A stretch of 64,000 nt of DNA, from contig NZ_BLAD01000038.1 in assembly GCF_009687845.1 (NCBI RefSeq), positions 74,296 to 138,295 of the forward strand, given 5' to 3'. Position 1 is the first letter of the stretch; each line of letters opens with the position of its first letter. A program made the translations under genes and the position numbers. Shown one piece after another: positions 1 to 8,155 of this stretch. This stretch comes from Acrocarpospora corrugata (GTDB taxonomy: Bacteria > Actinomycetota > Actinomycetes > Streptosporangiales > Streptosporangiaceae). The notes below the pieces were generated by a model. That model was given only the letters and a program-made list of their open reading frames with translations. It was not told the origin of the DNA and made no database searches.

Positions 1-28
1 CGTGGAAGCCGCGTGGGGCCTTTCCGCT

Positions 29-83
29 TCGGGGCTGATCGTGGACGCTGGGCGGGGCTCGCGCGCGTCGGGGCTGATCGTGG
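29..83. repeat. 16-bp direct repeat upstream of glycerate kinase
   Basis: The same 16 bases, TCGGGGCTGATCGTGG, occur at 29-44 and 68-83, 39 bp apart. They lie in the G-rich stretch before the glycerate kinase start. They could be tandem binding sites or the end of a gene truncated by the window edge; nothing decides between these. Confidence 0.35.
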
Positions 84-158
84 TGGGCTGGGTGGGACCT
101 TCTCCGGTGGGGGCGGGATGATGAGGCGTCACCCGCTGCCGAGTCTGAGGTCGCCGTC

Positions 159-1439
159 ATGAGAGATCACGTCGTCATCGCGCCGGACAAGTTCAAGGGG
201 TCGCTGACCGCGCCGGAGGTGGCGGAGCATGTGGCCGCCGGGCTGGGGGTGCCGGCGGTGTCGCTGCCGGTGGCGGATGGGGGCGATGGGACCGTGGACG
301 CCGTGGTGGCGTGCGGGTTCGAGCGTGTGGAGGTTGAGGTCGCGGGGCCGACGGGGGAGCGGGTTGTCGCTTCGTATGCGGTGCAGGGGGAGACGGCGGT
401 TGTTGAGATGGCCGACGCGTCTGGGTTGCGGAGGCTGTCCGGGGGGCTCGCGCCGTTGACGGCGACGAGTTACGGGACGGGGGAGTTGATCGCGCACGCG
501 GTTCGGGGTGGGGCGCGGCGGATCGTGCTCGGGCTCGGGGGGAGTGCGTGCACGGATGGGGGAGCGGGGCTGGCACAGGCCCTCGGCGCACGATTCCTGG
601 ACGCTTCGGGCAACGAACTTCCCCTCGGCGGAGGGGCACTCCGGGACCTCGCTCAAATCGACATTTCCCGATTTATGACGGGGCTTCGCGAAATTTCGGG
701 ACATGAGCCTGTGGCGGGACATGAGTCTGGGGCGGGGCATGATCATGAAGTGGGAGATGATCATGGCGTGGGGGAGGGTGATGGGCATCGGCACGCGAGT
801 GATGCCGTCGCCGGGCTGGAGTTCGTGGTCGCCAGCGATGTCGACAATCCGCTGCTCGGGCCGTTCGGGGCCGCCGCGGTCTATGGGCCGCAGAAGGGTG
901 CGGATCCGGACGAGGTGAAGGTGCTGGAGGCCGGTCTGGCCAGGCTGGCGGCGGTCGCCGCGCACACGCACGGGCTCGCGGGATCGGTGGAGCACGACGG
1001 GGTCGTCCGCAGCATGGGCGTGGCGGGGCAGCCTGGGGCCGGAGCCGCCGGCGGGGTCGGGTTCGCGGCGCTCGCGTTCCTGCACGCGGAGATCCGGCCG
1101 GGCATCGAGTATCTGCTCGATCTGCTCGACTTCGACCGCCATGTGCGCGGCGCCCGGTTGGTGATCACCGGCGAAGGTTCGCTGGACGAGCAGTCCCTCC
1201 GCGGCAAGGCGCCCATCGGCGTCGCCAATGCCGCCGCCCGGTACGGCGTTCCCGTCGTCGCCGTCTGCGGCCGGCGGGCGATCGGCGACGAGGAACTGCG
1301 TAAGGCCGGAATCGACGCGGTGTACGCGCTGACCGACCTCGAATCCGACGTCCGGGTCTGCATGACCGAGGCGGGGCCGTTGCTGGAGCGTCTCGCCGTA
1401 CGGATAGCGGCGACCAGGTTGGAGGATGCCGGTGAATGA
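159..1439 (+). CDS. glxK: glycerate kinase (GlxK/GarK family)
   Basis: 426 aa. Phosphorylates D-glycerate with ATP in the cytoplasm; glycerate is an end product of glyoxylate use, which fits the ureide genes that follow. The N-terminus IAPDKFKGSLTAPEVA is the hallmark of this family. Further family blocks are VADGGDGTVDAV, GLGGSACTDGG, DNPLLG, YGPQKGA and TGEGSLDEQSL. The ATG at 159 begins directly with MRDHVVIAPDK. Odd: residues about 181-215 form a His/Asp/Gly-rich insert encoded by short repeats (GHE, GHD, DDH, GDGHRH). It sits between the RDLAQIDI and FVVASDVDNPLLG blocks and is not a usual part of the family. The gene overlaps the following allantoinase by a few bases, so they are probably cotranscribed. 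Confidence 0.93.
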   Translation: MRDHVVIAPDKFKGSLTAPEVAEHVAAGLGVPAVSLPVADGGDGTVDAVVACGFERVEVEVAGPTGERVVASYAVQGETAVVEMADASGLRRLSGGLAPLTATSYGTGELIAHAVRGGARRIVLGLGGSACTDGGAGLAQALGARFLDASGNELPLGGGALRDLAQIDISRFMTGLREISGHEPVAGHESGAGHDHEVGDDHGVGEGDGHRHASDAVAGLEFVVASDVDNPLLGPFGAAAVYGPQKGADPDEVKVLEAGLARLAAVAAHTHGLAGSVEHDGVVRSMGVAGQPGAGAAGGVGFAALAFLHAEIRPGIEYLLDLLDFDRHVRGARLVITGEGSLDEQSLRGKAPIGVANAAARYGVPVVAVCGRRAIGDEELRKAGIDAVYALTDLESDVRVCMTEAGPLLERLAVRIAATRLEDAGE

Positions 1440-2751
1440 GTTCGACTTGGTCGTACGGTCGCGGCGGGCGGTTGTCCCGGAAGGGGAGAAGGCGCTGGCG
1501 GTAGCCGTACGGGATGGGCGGATAGCGGGGCTTTCCGGGTATGACGCGCCGCTGGATGCGCGGGAGACCGTCGATCTCGCCGATGTGGCCTTGCTGCCGG
1601 GGCTCGTGGACACGCATGTGCATGTGAACGAACCCGGACGTACCCACTGGGAGGGATTCGCGTCCGCGACCCGGGCGGCGGCGGCCGGGGGAGTGACCAC
1701 GATCGTCGACATGCCGCTCAACTCGCTGCCGCCCACGACGACGGTGTCCGCGCTGGAGATCAAGAAGAAGGCCGCCGAAGGGCAGTGCCACGTGGACGTC
1801 GGCTTCTGGGGCGGCGCGATCCCCGCCAACGCCGACGACCTCGAACCCCTCTTCGCCGCCGGGGTCTTCGGCGTCAAATGCTTCCTGTCCCCCTCCGGTG
1901 TGGACGAATTCCCCGCCCTCGATCCCGGCCAGCTCGTCGAGGTCCTGCACCGGCTCGCCGCCATCGACGGCCTGCTGATCGTCCACGCCGAGGACCCTGG
2001 AACCCTCACCGACCCTCTCGGCCCGACATATCCAGAATTCCTGGACTCCCGCACCCAGGACGCCGAACTCAGAGCCGTCGAACGCGTCATCGACGCGGCG
2101 GCGACGACAGGCGCTCGCGCCCACATCGTCCACATCTCCGCGGGTTCATGCGTGGAGCCCCTCCGCCGTGCCCAGCAGGCGGGCGTACGCATCACCGCCG
2201 AAACCTGCCCCCACTACCTCACCCTCAGCGCCGAGGAAGTCAGCAGCCCCGCCTTCAAATGCTGCCCGCCCATCAGAGAGTCCGCCAACCGCGACACCCT
2301 CTGGCACGGCCTCGCCACCGGCGTCCTGATGGGCGTCGTCTCCGACCACTCCCCATGTCCCGCCGACCTCAAGGGCCTGACCGCCCACGACTACAGCTCC
2401 GCCTGGGGCGGCATCGCCTCCCTGCAACTCGGCCTCCCCATCATCTGGACCGAAGCCCAACCCCGCGGGTACGGCCTCGCGGACGTCGCCAAGTGGATGT
2501 CCGCAGGTCCCGCAGCCCTGGTCGGCCTGTCCACCAAGGGCGCGATCGCCATCGGCAACGACGCCGACCTGGTCGCCTTCGACCCCACAGCCGAGTTCAC
2601 GGTGAACGCGACGAAACTTCACCACAAGAACCCCGTCACCCCATATGACGGGCGCAGGCTCACCGGCGTCGTACAAACAACCTGGCTGCGCGGCCAAGCC
2701 GTGCAGGGCACGCCCTTCGGCCAATTCCTCCTCCCGCAGAACCGGCCATGA
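1432..2751 (+). CDS. allB: allantoinase
   Basis: 439 aa cyclic amidohydrolase that opens allantoin to allantoate. Metal-site features are visible: DTHVHVNEPG (HxH), the lysine expected to be carbamylated in FGVKCFLSPSG, HAED, the HIVHIS block and SDHSPCP. I chose the GTG at 1432 because GGAGG at 1421-1425 lies 6 bases upstream. The ATG at 1426 would touch that ribosome-binding site. It overlaps the end of glycerate kinase by 8 bases, indicating translational coupling. Similar to dihydroorotase and hydantoinase, but the adjacent allantoicase and the SDHSPCP block favour allantoinase. Confidence 0.93.
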   Translation: MNEFDLVVRSRRAVVPEGEKALAVAVRDGRIAGLSGYDAPLDARETVDLADVALLPGLVDTHVHVNEPGRTHWEGFASATRAAAAGGVTTIVDMPLNSLPPTTTVSALEIKKKAAEGQCHVDVGFWGGAIPANADDLEPLFAAGVFGVKCFLSPSGVDEFPALDPGQLVEVLHRLAAIDGLLIVHAEDPGTLTDPLGPTYPEFLDSRTQDAELRAVERVIDAAATTGARAHIVHISAGSCVEPLRRAQQAGVRITAETCPHYLTLSAEEVSSPAFKCCPPIRESANRDTLWHGLATGVLMGVVSDHSPCPADLKGLTAHDYSSAWGGIASLQLGLPIIWTEAQPRGYGLADVAKWMSAGPAALVGLSTKGAIAIGNDADLVAFDPTAEFTVNATKLHHKNPVTPYDGRRLTGVVQTTWLRGQAVQGTPFGQFLLPQNRP

Positions 2752-2884
2752 GCACGCGGGCTCGCATCCGTGTTCATCCGGCAGCAGCATCGGCCATGAG
2801 CACGCGGGTTCACACCCGTGTTCATCCGGCAGCACCAACGACCAATGAGCACGCGGGCTCGCGGCGCGCGTCCATCCGGAGTCA
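2747..2884. repeat. 48-bp tandem repeat, about 2.8 copies, hairpin-forming
   Basis: Units start at 2747, 2795 and about 2844 and share the core CATGAGCACGCGGG, then CCGTGTTCATCCGGCAG. The third copy is diverged and shortened. Within each of the first two units the left half (ATGAGCACGCGGG) pairs imperfectly with the right half (CCCGTGTTCAT), so each could form a stem-loop. The array fills the space between the allantoinase stop and the allantoicase start. Period 48 keeps frame, so peptide repeats appear in spurious ORFs on both strands. Function unknown; it could be an mRNA-stabilising or attenuating element in the operon. Confidence 0.8.
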
Positions 2885-2947
2885 TGGGCGACGTACATTC
2901 ACGACCGCATCTGGTTGGGCGGACTTGACCGACCTTGGGAGGCACCA

Positions 2948-4000
2948 ATGGCCGATTTCACGAAATTTCCGGATTTGGCGTTGCGGAAGTATGGCGGGGC
3001 CGTCATCGCCGCCAACGACGAATCCTTCGCCGAGCGCGAAGCCCTGATCCGGCCCGGCCCGGCCGCCTTCCAAACCCACACCTTCGGCGCCAAAGGCCAG
3101 ATCTACGACGGCTGGGAAACCCGCCGCCGCCGCGCCCCCGGCTTCGACTGGGCCATCATCCGCCTCGGCCTCCCCGGCGTCATCAAAGGCATCGTGATCG
3201 ACACCGCCTGGTTCAAGGGCAACTACCCCCCGTACGCCTCGGTGGAAGCCTGCGCCGCCGATGACCACCAGGCCCCCGTAGAACTCACCGACTGGGTGGA
3301 AATCGTCCCCAAACAAGCCCTGAAAGGCGACACCGCCCACGAGTTCGAGGTCAAGAACCCCCGCCGCTTCACCCACGTCCGCCTGAACATCTTCCCCGAC
3401 GGCGGCGTCGCCCGCCTCCGCGTCCACGGCGAGGTCATCCCCGACCCCCGCTTCCTCACCGGCCTCACCATCGACCTCGCCGCCCTCCAGAACGGCGCCA
3501 CAATCGTCGCCTGCTCCAACGAGTTCTACTCCACCCCCGCCAACGTCATCGCCCCCGGCCTCCCCCGCAACCAGGCCGAAGGCTGGGAAACCGCCCGCCG
3601 CCGCGACGACGCCAACGACTGGCTCATCGTCCGCCTCCCCGCCCCCGGCCGCGTCACCATCGCCGAACTCGACACCACCAACCTCCTCTTCAACGCCCCC
3701 GGCTGGGCCGCCATCACCGGAACCGACTCCCGCACCACCATCCCCGGCAAAACCGCCAAATGGTTCCCCCTCCTCCCCAAAACCCGCCTCCAACCCGACA
3801 CCCCCCACCGCTTCCGCCTCGACAGCGACCGCAAAATCACCCACGCCCGCCTCGACATCTACCCCGACGGCGGCCTGGCCCGCCTCCGCCTCCTCGGCAC
3901 CCTCACCGAAAAAGCCGAACGCGACCTAACCACCCGCTACACCACTCTGACCGGAACCCACCCGGAACCGGTTCGCTTCCCTACGCGACGTCCCGGGTGA
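2948..4000 (+). CDS. alc: allantoicase
   Basis: 350 aa. Hydrolyses allantoate to ureidoglycolate and urea, the step after allantoinase. Two homologous jelly-roll halves are visible. Each has a GWETxRRR...W block (DGWETRRRRAPGFDWAIIRL and EGWETARRRDDANDWLIVRL). Each also has an R(L/D)IYPDGG or NIFPDGG-A-RLR block, typical of the duplicated allantoicase repeat. The ATG at 2948 is preceded by GGGAGG at 2937-2942. An in-frame TTG at 2915 would add 11 unlikely residues. Codon use is extremely C-rich at third positions compared with glxK. Same strand as allB and separated from it by the 48-bp repeat array. Confidence 0.93.
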   Translation: MADFTKFPDLALRKYGGAVIAANDESFAEREALIRPGPAAFQTHTFGAKGQIYDGWETRRRRAPGFDWAIIRLGLPGVIKGIVIDTAWFKGNYPPYASVEACAADDHQAPVELTDWVEIVPKQALKGDTAHEFEVKNPRRFTHVRLNIFPDGGVARLRVHGEVIPDPRFLTGLTIDLAALQNGATIVACSNEFYSTPANVIAPGLPRNQAEGWETARRRDDANDWLIVRLPAPGRVTIAELDTTNLLFNAPGWAAITGTDSRTTIPGKTAKWFPLLPKTRLQPDTPHRFRLDSDRKITHARLDIYPDGGLARLRLLGTLTEKAERDLTTRYTTLTGTHPEPVRFPTRRPG

Positions 4001-4151
4001 TGGGCTGGTCACGGGAGGACTGGAGCCTCCCCAAAATCCCCTGACCACCCCGTCGGAGTCCGGCCCACAGCGCACCACTTTGCCAATACGAAGTCCTCCG
4101 AAGCGCTCGGATGGGCGACGGGCTTCAAAGTGGCCATTCGGACAGGGCGGT

Positions 4152-4628
4152 TTATTGTTCAGTCTTGAAACAGTTGGTTTTCCCGACTATCAGTATGTTC
4201 GGCTCAGTCGTTCGCGTAGCGACCATGAACGTGACCGCAGTTTTGCGGGTTGCGCATGACCACTACCGACAGGTCGTCATCGAAGAAATCCAAGCAGTCG
4301 ACGATCTGATCGAACTTCAGCAAGATGAGTCCGCTTCGTACCAGTCCGGCTGCGGTGACAGGTGTCCCGGTCGGACGAAGTTTCTCTGCGCCCGGAAGAA
4401 TCGTTGTTTGGACCCGTGAACACAGGCGGTGTCGGAGTCCTTCTCGGCTTTCTCGGTTATCTGGAACAGTCCCGCACTCTGGACTGGTTCAGACGCGAGT
4501 AACTCCTCGCCATTACTGACCAGACTGCGCGTGGCTGTCGCGAGAGTCGGCTGGGCCGGTCCGGAGCACCCCGTCAGCGTGACGAAACAGACTCCAGCCG
4601 CGGCGATCCGGGAAGCCAGCTTCACCAT
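4152..4628 (-). pseudogene. lipoprotein gene broken by two frameshifts
   Basis: The ATG at 4628 opens a lipoprotein signal peptide (MVKLASRIAAAGVCFVTL, lipobox LTGC). The first frame runs to a stop at 4317. Coding sense continues in a second frame (RPTGTPVTAAGLVRSGL..., then DLSVVVMRNPQ) and after a second shift in a third (TAVTFMVATRTTEPN, then VGKTNCFKTEQ), ending at TAA 4154-4152. The breaks lie near 4385, consistent with one missing base, and near 4228, consistent with one extra A. Reassembled, the product would be about 158 aa, a small exported lipoprotein of unknown function. The three frames join without gap, so I treat it as one gene that is either decayed or wrongly assembled. Confidence 0.7.
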
Positions 4629-4927
4629 CCGGACATTACCTGAATCGCCGCATCCGCTGGCTGGGTTCAGCAAACGCAGACGGCTCCCGCGAAACCACGC
4701 AGGGTCTGTGGTTCAGCGCGGACGGCCACTCCGGGGTCACGCCGAGCATGGTGTCCGAGTGGAACTCGGAAGACACCCGACCAGCATCGGGCACCGCGCG
4801 ACACTCTGCGACATCTACAGTGCTCGGGGCGGCGTTGGCGGCACAGCTGCTGGATCATGGCAGGCAGGCCGGAGACCATCGAGGAGGTCACCGCGCTGGA
4901 CGTGCTGCGGGAAAGGAGTTCACAGAT

Positions 4928-5440
4928 ATGACGAGCAAGCGGAACGCTGCCATCGACGCTACGGGCTCGTTGCGGGTCGCTCGTGATGACCATGCCGGGG
5001 TGGTGAAGCTGACCCGTGAGCTGGTGCGGATTCCCAGCCGCGGCGGTATCGACCACTACGACCCGGTGTTGGACTATATGGAATCCTGGCTGGTCGAACA
5101 TGGTCATGCCTGTCGGCGCCTTGCCGATCCAGGCGGGACGACGGTCGCCTTGACTTGCGAGGTCACCGGGGCTGGGCTGGGTCCCCGCTACGTGCTGGAC
5201 GCTTGCTTGGACACCGCCCCGTTCGGGGACGAGAGCGCCTGGACCTACCCGCCGACCTCGGGAGAGATCATGGGGGGCTGGCTGCACGGGCGCGGATCGT
5301 CAGATTCCAAGGCCGGAGCGGCGATCTTCGCGCACATCGCCGCCCGGCTCCAGCAGACGGCCGACCAGTGGCAGGGCAGTGTCGTGCTGTGCATCGCAGT
5401 TCCCGGTACCGGCTCCGGTGCCGCTATCAGCGCGTTCCAG
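4928..5440 (+). pseudogene. M20-family peptidase remnant, 3' truncated
   Basis: The ATG at 4928 follows AAAGGAG (4912-4918). The translation matches the N-terminal half of M20/ArgE/DapE-type metallopeptidases: VVKLTRELVRIPSRGG, then VLDACLDTAPFGDE and GWLHGRGSSDSKAGAAIF. It then runs without a break into sequence antisense to a transposase, so the second half is missing; the junction near 5440 is approximate. In the usual H-x-D zinc motif the His is replaced by Cys (DACLD), another sign of decay. Just upstream, 4857-4931 encodes a 24-residue tail (MAGRPETIEEVTALDVLRE...) that overlaps the M20 start by ATGA. It looks like the C-terminal scrap of a lost upstream gene. Confidence 0.7.
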
Positions 5441-5845
5441 GTTGGCCGGGGCAGCCGATTCACCAAGGTAGGCGGCGGTTTGCCGGTCCACTTCGTTCCC
5501 GTCGACTTTGGCCAGTACCCGGCGCATCGTGCGCTCGCTGGGCGGGTGGCGAACGCCCGTGAGCGGGTCACGCCAGCAGCCCAGGCGGGCCAGCAGATCC
5601 TGCGGCGCATCCCTGGCCCACTCGATGATCGCCGTGATCGAGTCGCCGCCGACCACGGTCGTGCCAAACGTCATCACCGCCAAAATGGCCTCCAGGGTGT
5701 GGCGGACCTTGCTCGCCTGCCGAGGGTCGCTGATCGACCGGAATCGGGCGAGAAGTCCGTGCTCCCGCCCCTGATTCATTGGAGAGTCGCTGTCGATCTG
5801 GCCTACCTCGGGCACGCTGATCAGCGATGATGGAGCGACGGGCAC
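5441..5845 (-). pseudogene. ISAs1-family transposase, N-terminal fragment
   Basis: The minus strand encodes about 130 residues typical of the N-terminal domain associated with ISAs1/H-repeat DDE transposases: LLARFRSISDPRQ, then VRHTLEAILAVMTFG and SERTMRRVLAKVDG. The catalytic DDE domain is absent; after YLGES the frame reads through the M20 remnant. A GTG at 5845 (VPVAPSSLISVPEVGQ) is the most natural start; an upstream ATG at 5878 is also open. I could not identify terminal inverted repeats. Most likely a scar of an insertion into the M20 gene followed by deletion. Confidence 0.75.
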
Positions 5846-6193
5846 GGTTTCCTCCGAGGATCGAACGGCGTCAGACACCGCTGATCTTCAGGAACCGTGT
5901 CCTTCTTCGTCTGGCACTTGGTCAGTCATTACTCGACCTTCACTCCTACGCAGCCCGCGCCCAGGCTCAGCGGTACCGAAGAAATCAAACCCGGACGAAT
6001 CCTCGATACGCCGGGGCCCTGGGGCTGGCACGAGGGTCTCACGGGCCAGGTGGTGTGGTTCCAGCTCACGGAAGGCCCGGTTCCGGGTGAAACCGAACGC
6101 GGCAGCTGCCCAAAGTTCGCCCGGCGGTGACTGGTCGGGCCCAGTCGTGCTCAGGCAAAACTCAGTCGTGCTCAGACAAAAGGAGAAAGAGAG
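5846..6193. other. intergenic stretch with 21-bp tandem repeat
   Basis: No confident gene. A 77-codon GTG ORF (5897-6130, +) is open but I do not recognise its product; it could be a small protein or chance. At 6142-6160 and 6163-6181 the sequence CAGTCGTGCTCAGRCAAAA is repeated with a 21-bp period, just before the ribosome-binding site AGGAG of the next gene. Two copies at two helical turns suggest an operator for the neighbouring regulator. Confidence 0.4.
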
Positions 6194-6938
6194 ATGACAG
6201 GTATGCGGACCGAATTCGAGCGGCGTCGTGCGATGCAATTGATTTTGCAGGAAAGGCGGGCGACCGAAGCGCCGGGTTCAGGCTCGCGGGACTCCCGTGC
6301 GACTCCCGAGCTCCGGGTCGTCCCGGCTACGCCCGGTGAGCCGTACAAGTTCGGCGGTCCCCGCGGAGCCCTCCTCGCCATCCGCCGACGGGAGATCATC
6401 GAACTCCTGGCGGAGCGGATCACCAGTGGTGAAGTGCGCGAGGGCGCGGATATCCACCTTCCAGCAGCTGATGGTCGCCTATGCCATTCCCCGGTACGCC
6501 GCCATGCGCATTCAGCGTGAGCTCCGGAATCGGCGAATGATACGCAATGTGCCCGGCGTCGGGTTCGTCGTCGGCGTCCCCACCGGCCCGCTCCCGCCTC
6601 CGCGCGTGTCGGCGCAGGATCGCATCACCCAGATCGCGACGGAGCTGGCGGAGATGATCCGAACCGGCAAGATCCCCCCACACGAGCGGGTCGCCACCCA
6701 GCGCCGGCTGATGACCGAACACGGCATTTCCAGAGCGACCGCCGGGGGCATTCTGAGCCGTCTCGTCGCCAAGGGCTTGGCCTACGAGATCCCGTACCTG
6801 GGCACGCTGGCGTCGCCCCGCCATCTGTGGCCGCCCAAAGGCACTTCGCTGGCCCTGAGCCCGATACCGGCCGACCATGTCCGCAAGTCCCGCGTCGTTC
6901 AGGCACGGAACGAGGCGGCTCCGGGTCGCGTCAGGTGA
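6194..6938 (+). pseudogene. double winged-helix (GntR-like) regulator with frameshift
   Basis: The ATG at 6194 follows AGGAG. Frame one encodes a basic N-terminus and the first helix of a GntR-like domain (RREIIELLAERITSGEVREGAD). Frame two continues it (ISTFQQLMVAYAIPRYAA, then RNRRMIRNVPGVGFVVG). It adds a second winged-helix domain (ITQIATELAEMIRTGKIPP, ATQRRLMTEHGISRATAG, LVAKGLAYEIP). The shift lies near 6440-6460. The span of 745 nt would become an intact ~247-aa protein if one base were removed. It ends 14 bp from the 3' end of jetD, convergent with it. It could be a real knock-out, a sequencing error or, less likely, programmed frameshifting. Confidence 0.65.
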
Positions 6939-6952
6939 CATGCCATCACCAC

Positions 6953-8155
6953 TCAGCGGGCAGCGAGGTCGGCGAGGAGGACCGGAATGAGGCGTTCCTC
7001 CATGACGGCCCGGCCCTCGGTGGCCATCGCCTCCGACAAGGACGGATCCCACGGGCTGCCGGTCCGGCTGCCGGTGAGTGGGGTCGACTCGCCCAGCGCG
7101 AGGCCGGTCGTGTAGTCGGACGCGCTCATCCGCCAGGGCGTGCTACCTGCCGCCGCCACGATGCGCAGGCCCGTCCAGTCGAAGTCGGCGCGCCAGCGCA
7201 GCCGCGACCCGGCGGCCACGGCGGCGGCGAGCAGCTTGTGGCAGGCCGCGGACGGGATTCCCTCGGTGCAGACGAGCGCCGCCGACCGGTTCCCGAGTTC
7301 GGCCGCCGCCGCGCGGAGAACCGCGGGATTCTCACAGATGAAGAGTTCCTCGGCGACGGGGACGACAGGGTGCCCATTCTGCTGGTGAAGGGTGAGCCGG
7401 AACGGGATCCCAGACCGGGCGGCGTCGTTCAGCCACCGGGACACCACGTTGTCGCCCCGGGTCCGCACATTGAGCAGCAGCACCTGACTGGCCAGGTCGT
7501 CCACGATCACCCCGGCGGACTCCCACAGCGCCCGCTGTCCCGTCCGGCCGGAGGGTACGCCGGGCGAACCCGACCGGAGTGCGAGGGCGCGCAGCACCAG
7601 TGTCGCCAGCGGACTGCCCGGGGTGAGGGCCTTGGTGTCACCGGTGGCCGACTCGGCCAGGACGGGCAGCGGGACGAACCTCGCGGGCAGCTGATCGAGC
7701 ACGGCGGTCGCCTGCCGGATCAGGTGGGAGTCGCCCCGCCGGATCAGCCGGGTGAGCGTGCCGTCCTCGGTCATCGCCGACAGCCACGCGGCGAACCAGT
7801 CCTCCCCGGCCGACATCGCGGCTCCGGCCACCGCCAGCAGCGACTGCCTCGCGGAGACCTCCGCGGCGCGTTCCGCGGGCCGATCCCGGACCGGATCGCC
7901 CAGCCGGGCCAGCGTCTGGAGCAGACCCGCGCCGTGCATCCTGGTGAGGGCCTCGTCCAGGCCGGCCAGCGAGACCGTGAGCCGCTTGACGGTCTCTGGC
8001 CGGTACGTGCCGGTGATGCCGATGATCACCCGGCGTTCGGTCTCGGACGGGGCGGCCAAGCCGACGGAGCCGTCGAGCGCGCCTCCGGTCTGCTCCAGCT
8101 TGCGCCGTGCCGCCGCGAGGAGACGCCGCCAGCCGTCGCCGCGCAGCTCATCCAA
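6953..8155 (-). CDS. jetD: JetD-like TOPRIM nuclease subunit (TIGR02679, DUF2399)
   Basis: 400 aa. In Wadjet-type systems JetD is the TOPRIM nuclease that cuts plasmid DNA brought in by the JetABC SMC motor. The C-terminal third carries the TOPRIM signature: a glutamate in ALVCTEGIPS and DxD in WRADFDWTGLRI, so the active site looks intact. The N-terminal part (GITGTYRPETVKRLTVSL, LDEAL) matches the DUF3323-like region of the family. The start is a TTG at 8155, overlapping the jetC stop by 8 bases; no ATG fits this frame nearby. Last gene of the cassette. Family assignment is strong; activity is inferred. Confidence 0.88.
   Translation of the reverse strand: MDELRGDGWRRLLAAARRKLEQTGGALDGSVGLAAPSETERRVIIGITGTYRPETVKRLTVSLAGLDEALTRMHGAGLLQTLARLGDPVRDRPAERAAEVSARQSLLAVAGAAMSAGEDWFAAWLSAMTEDGTLTRLIRRGDSHLIRQATAVLDQLPARFVPLPVLAESATGDTKALTPGSPLATLVLRALALRSGSPGVPSGRTGQRALWESAGVIVDDLASQVLLLNVRTRGDNVVSRWLNDAARSGIPFRLTLHQQNGHPVVPVAEELFICENPAVLRAAAAELGNRSAALVCTEGIPSAACHKLLAAAVAAGSRLRWRADFDWTGLRIVAAAGSTPWRMSASDYTTGLALGESTPLTGSRTGSPWDPSLSEAMATEGRAVMEERLIPVLLADLAAR

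Noticed and set aside
129-2195. 688-codon minus-strand frame opposite glxK and allB
   Set aside because: Antisense to two clear enzyme genes; Arg/Pro/Ser-rich with no motif.
5897-6130. 77-codon plus-strand frame as a gene
   Set aside because: No recognisable domain, GTG start without convincing ribosome-binding site, located in a decayed region; reported only as a possibility.
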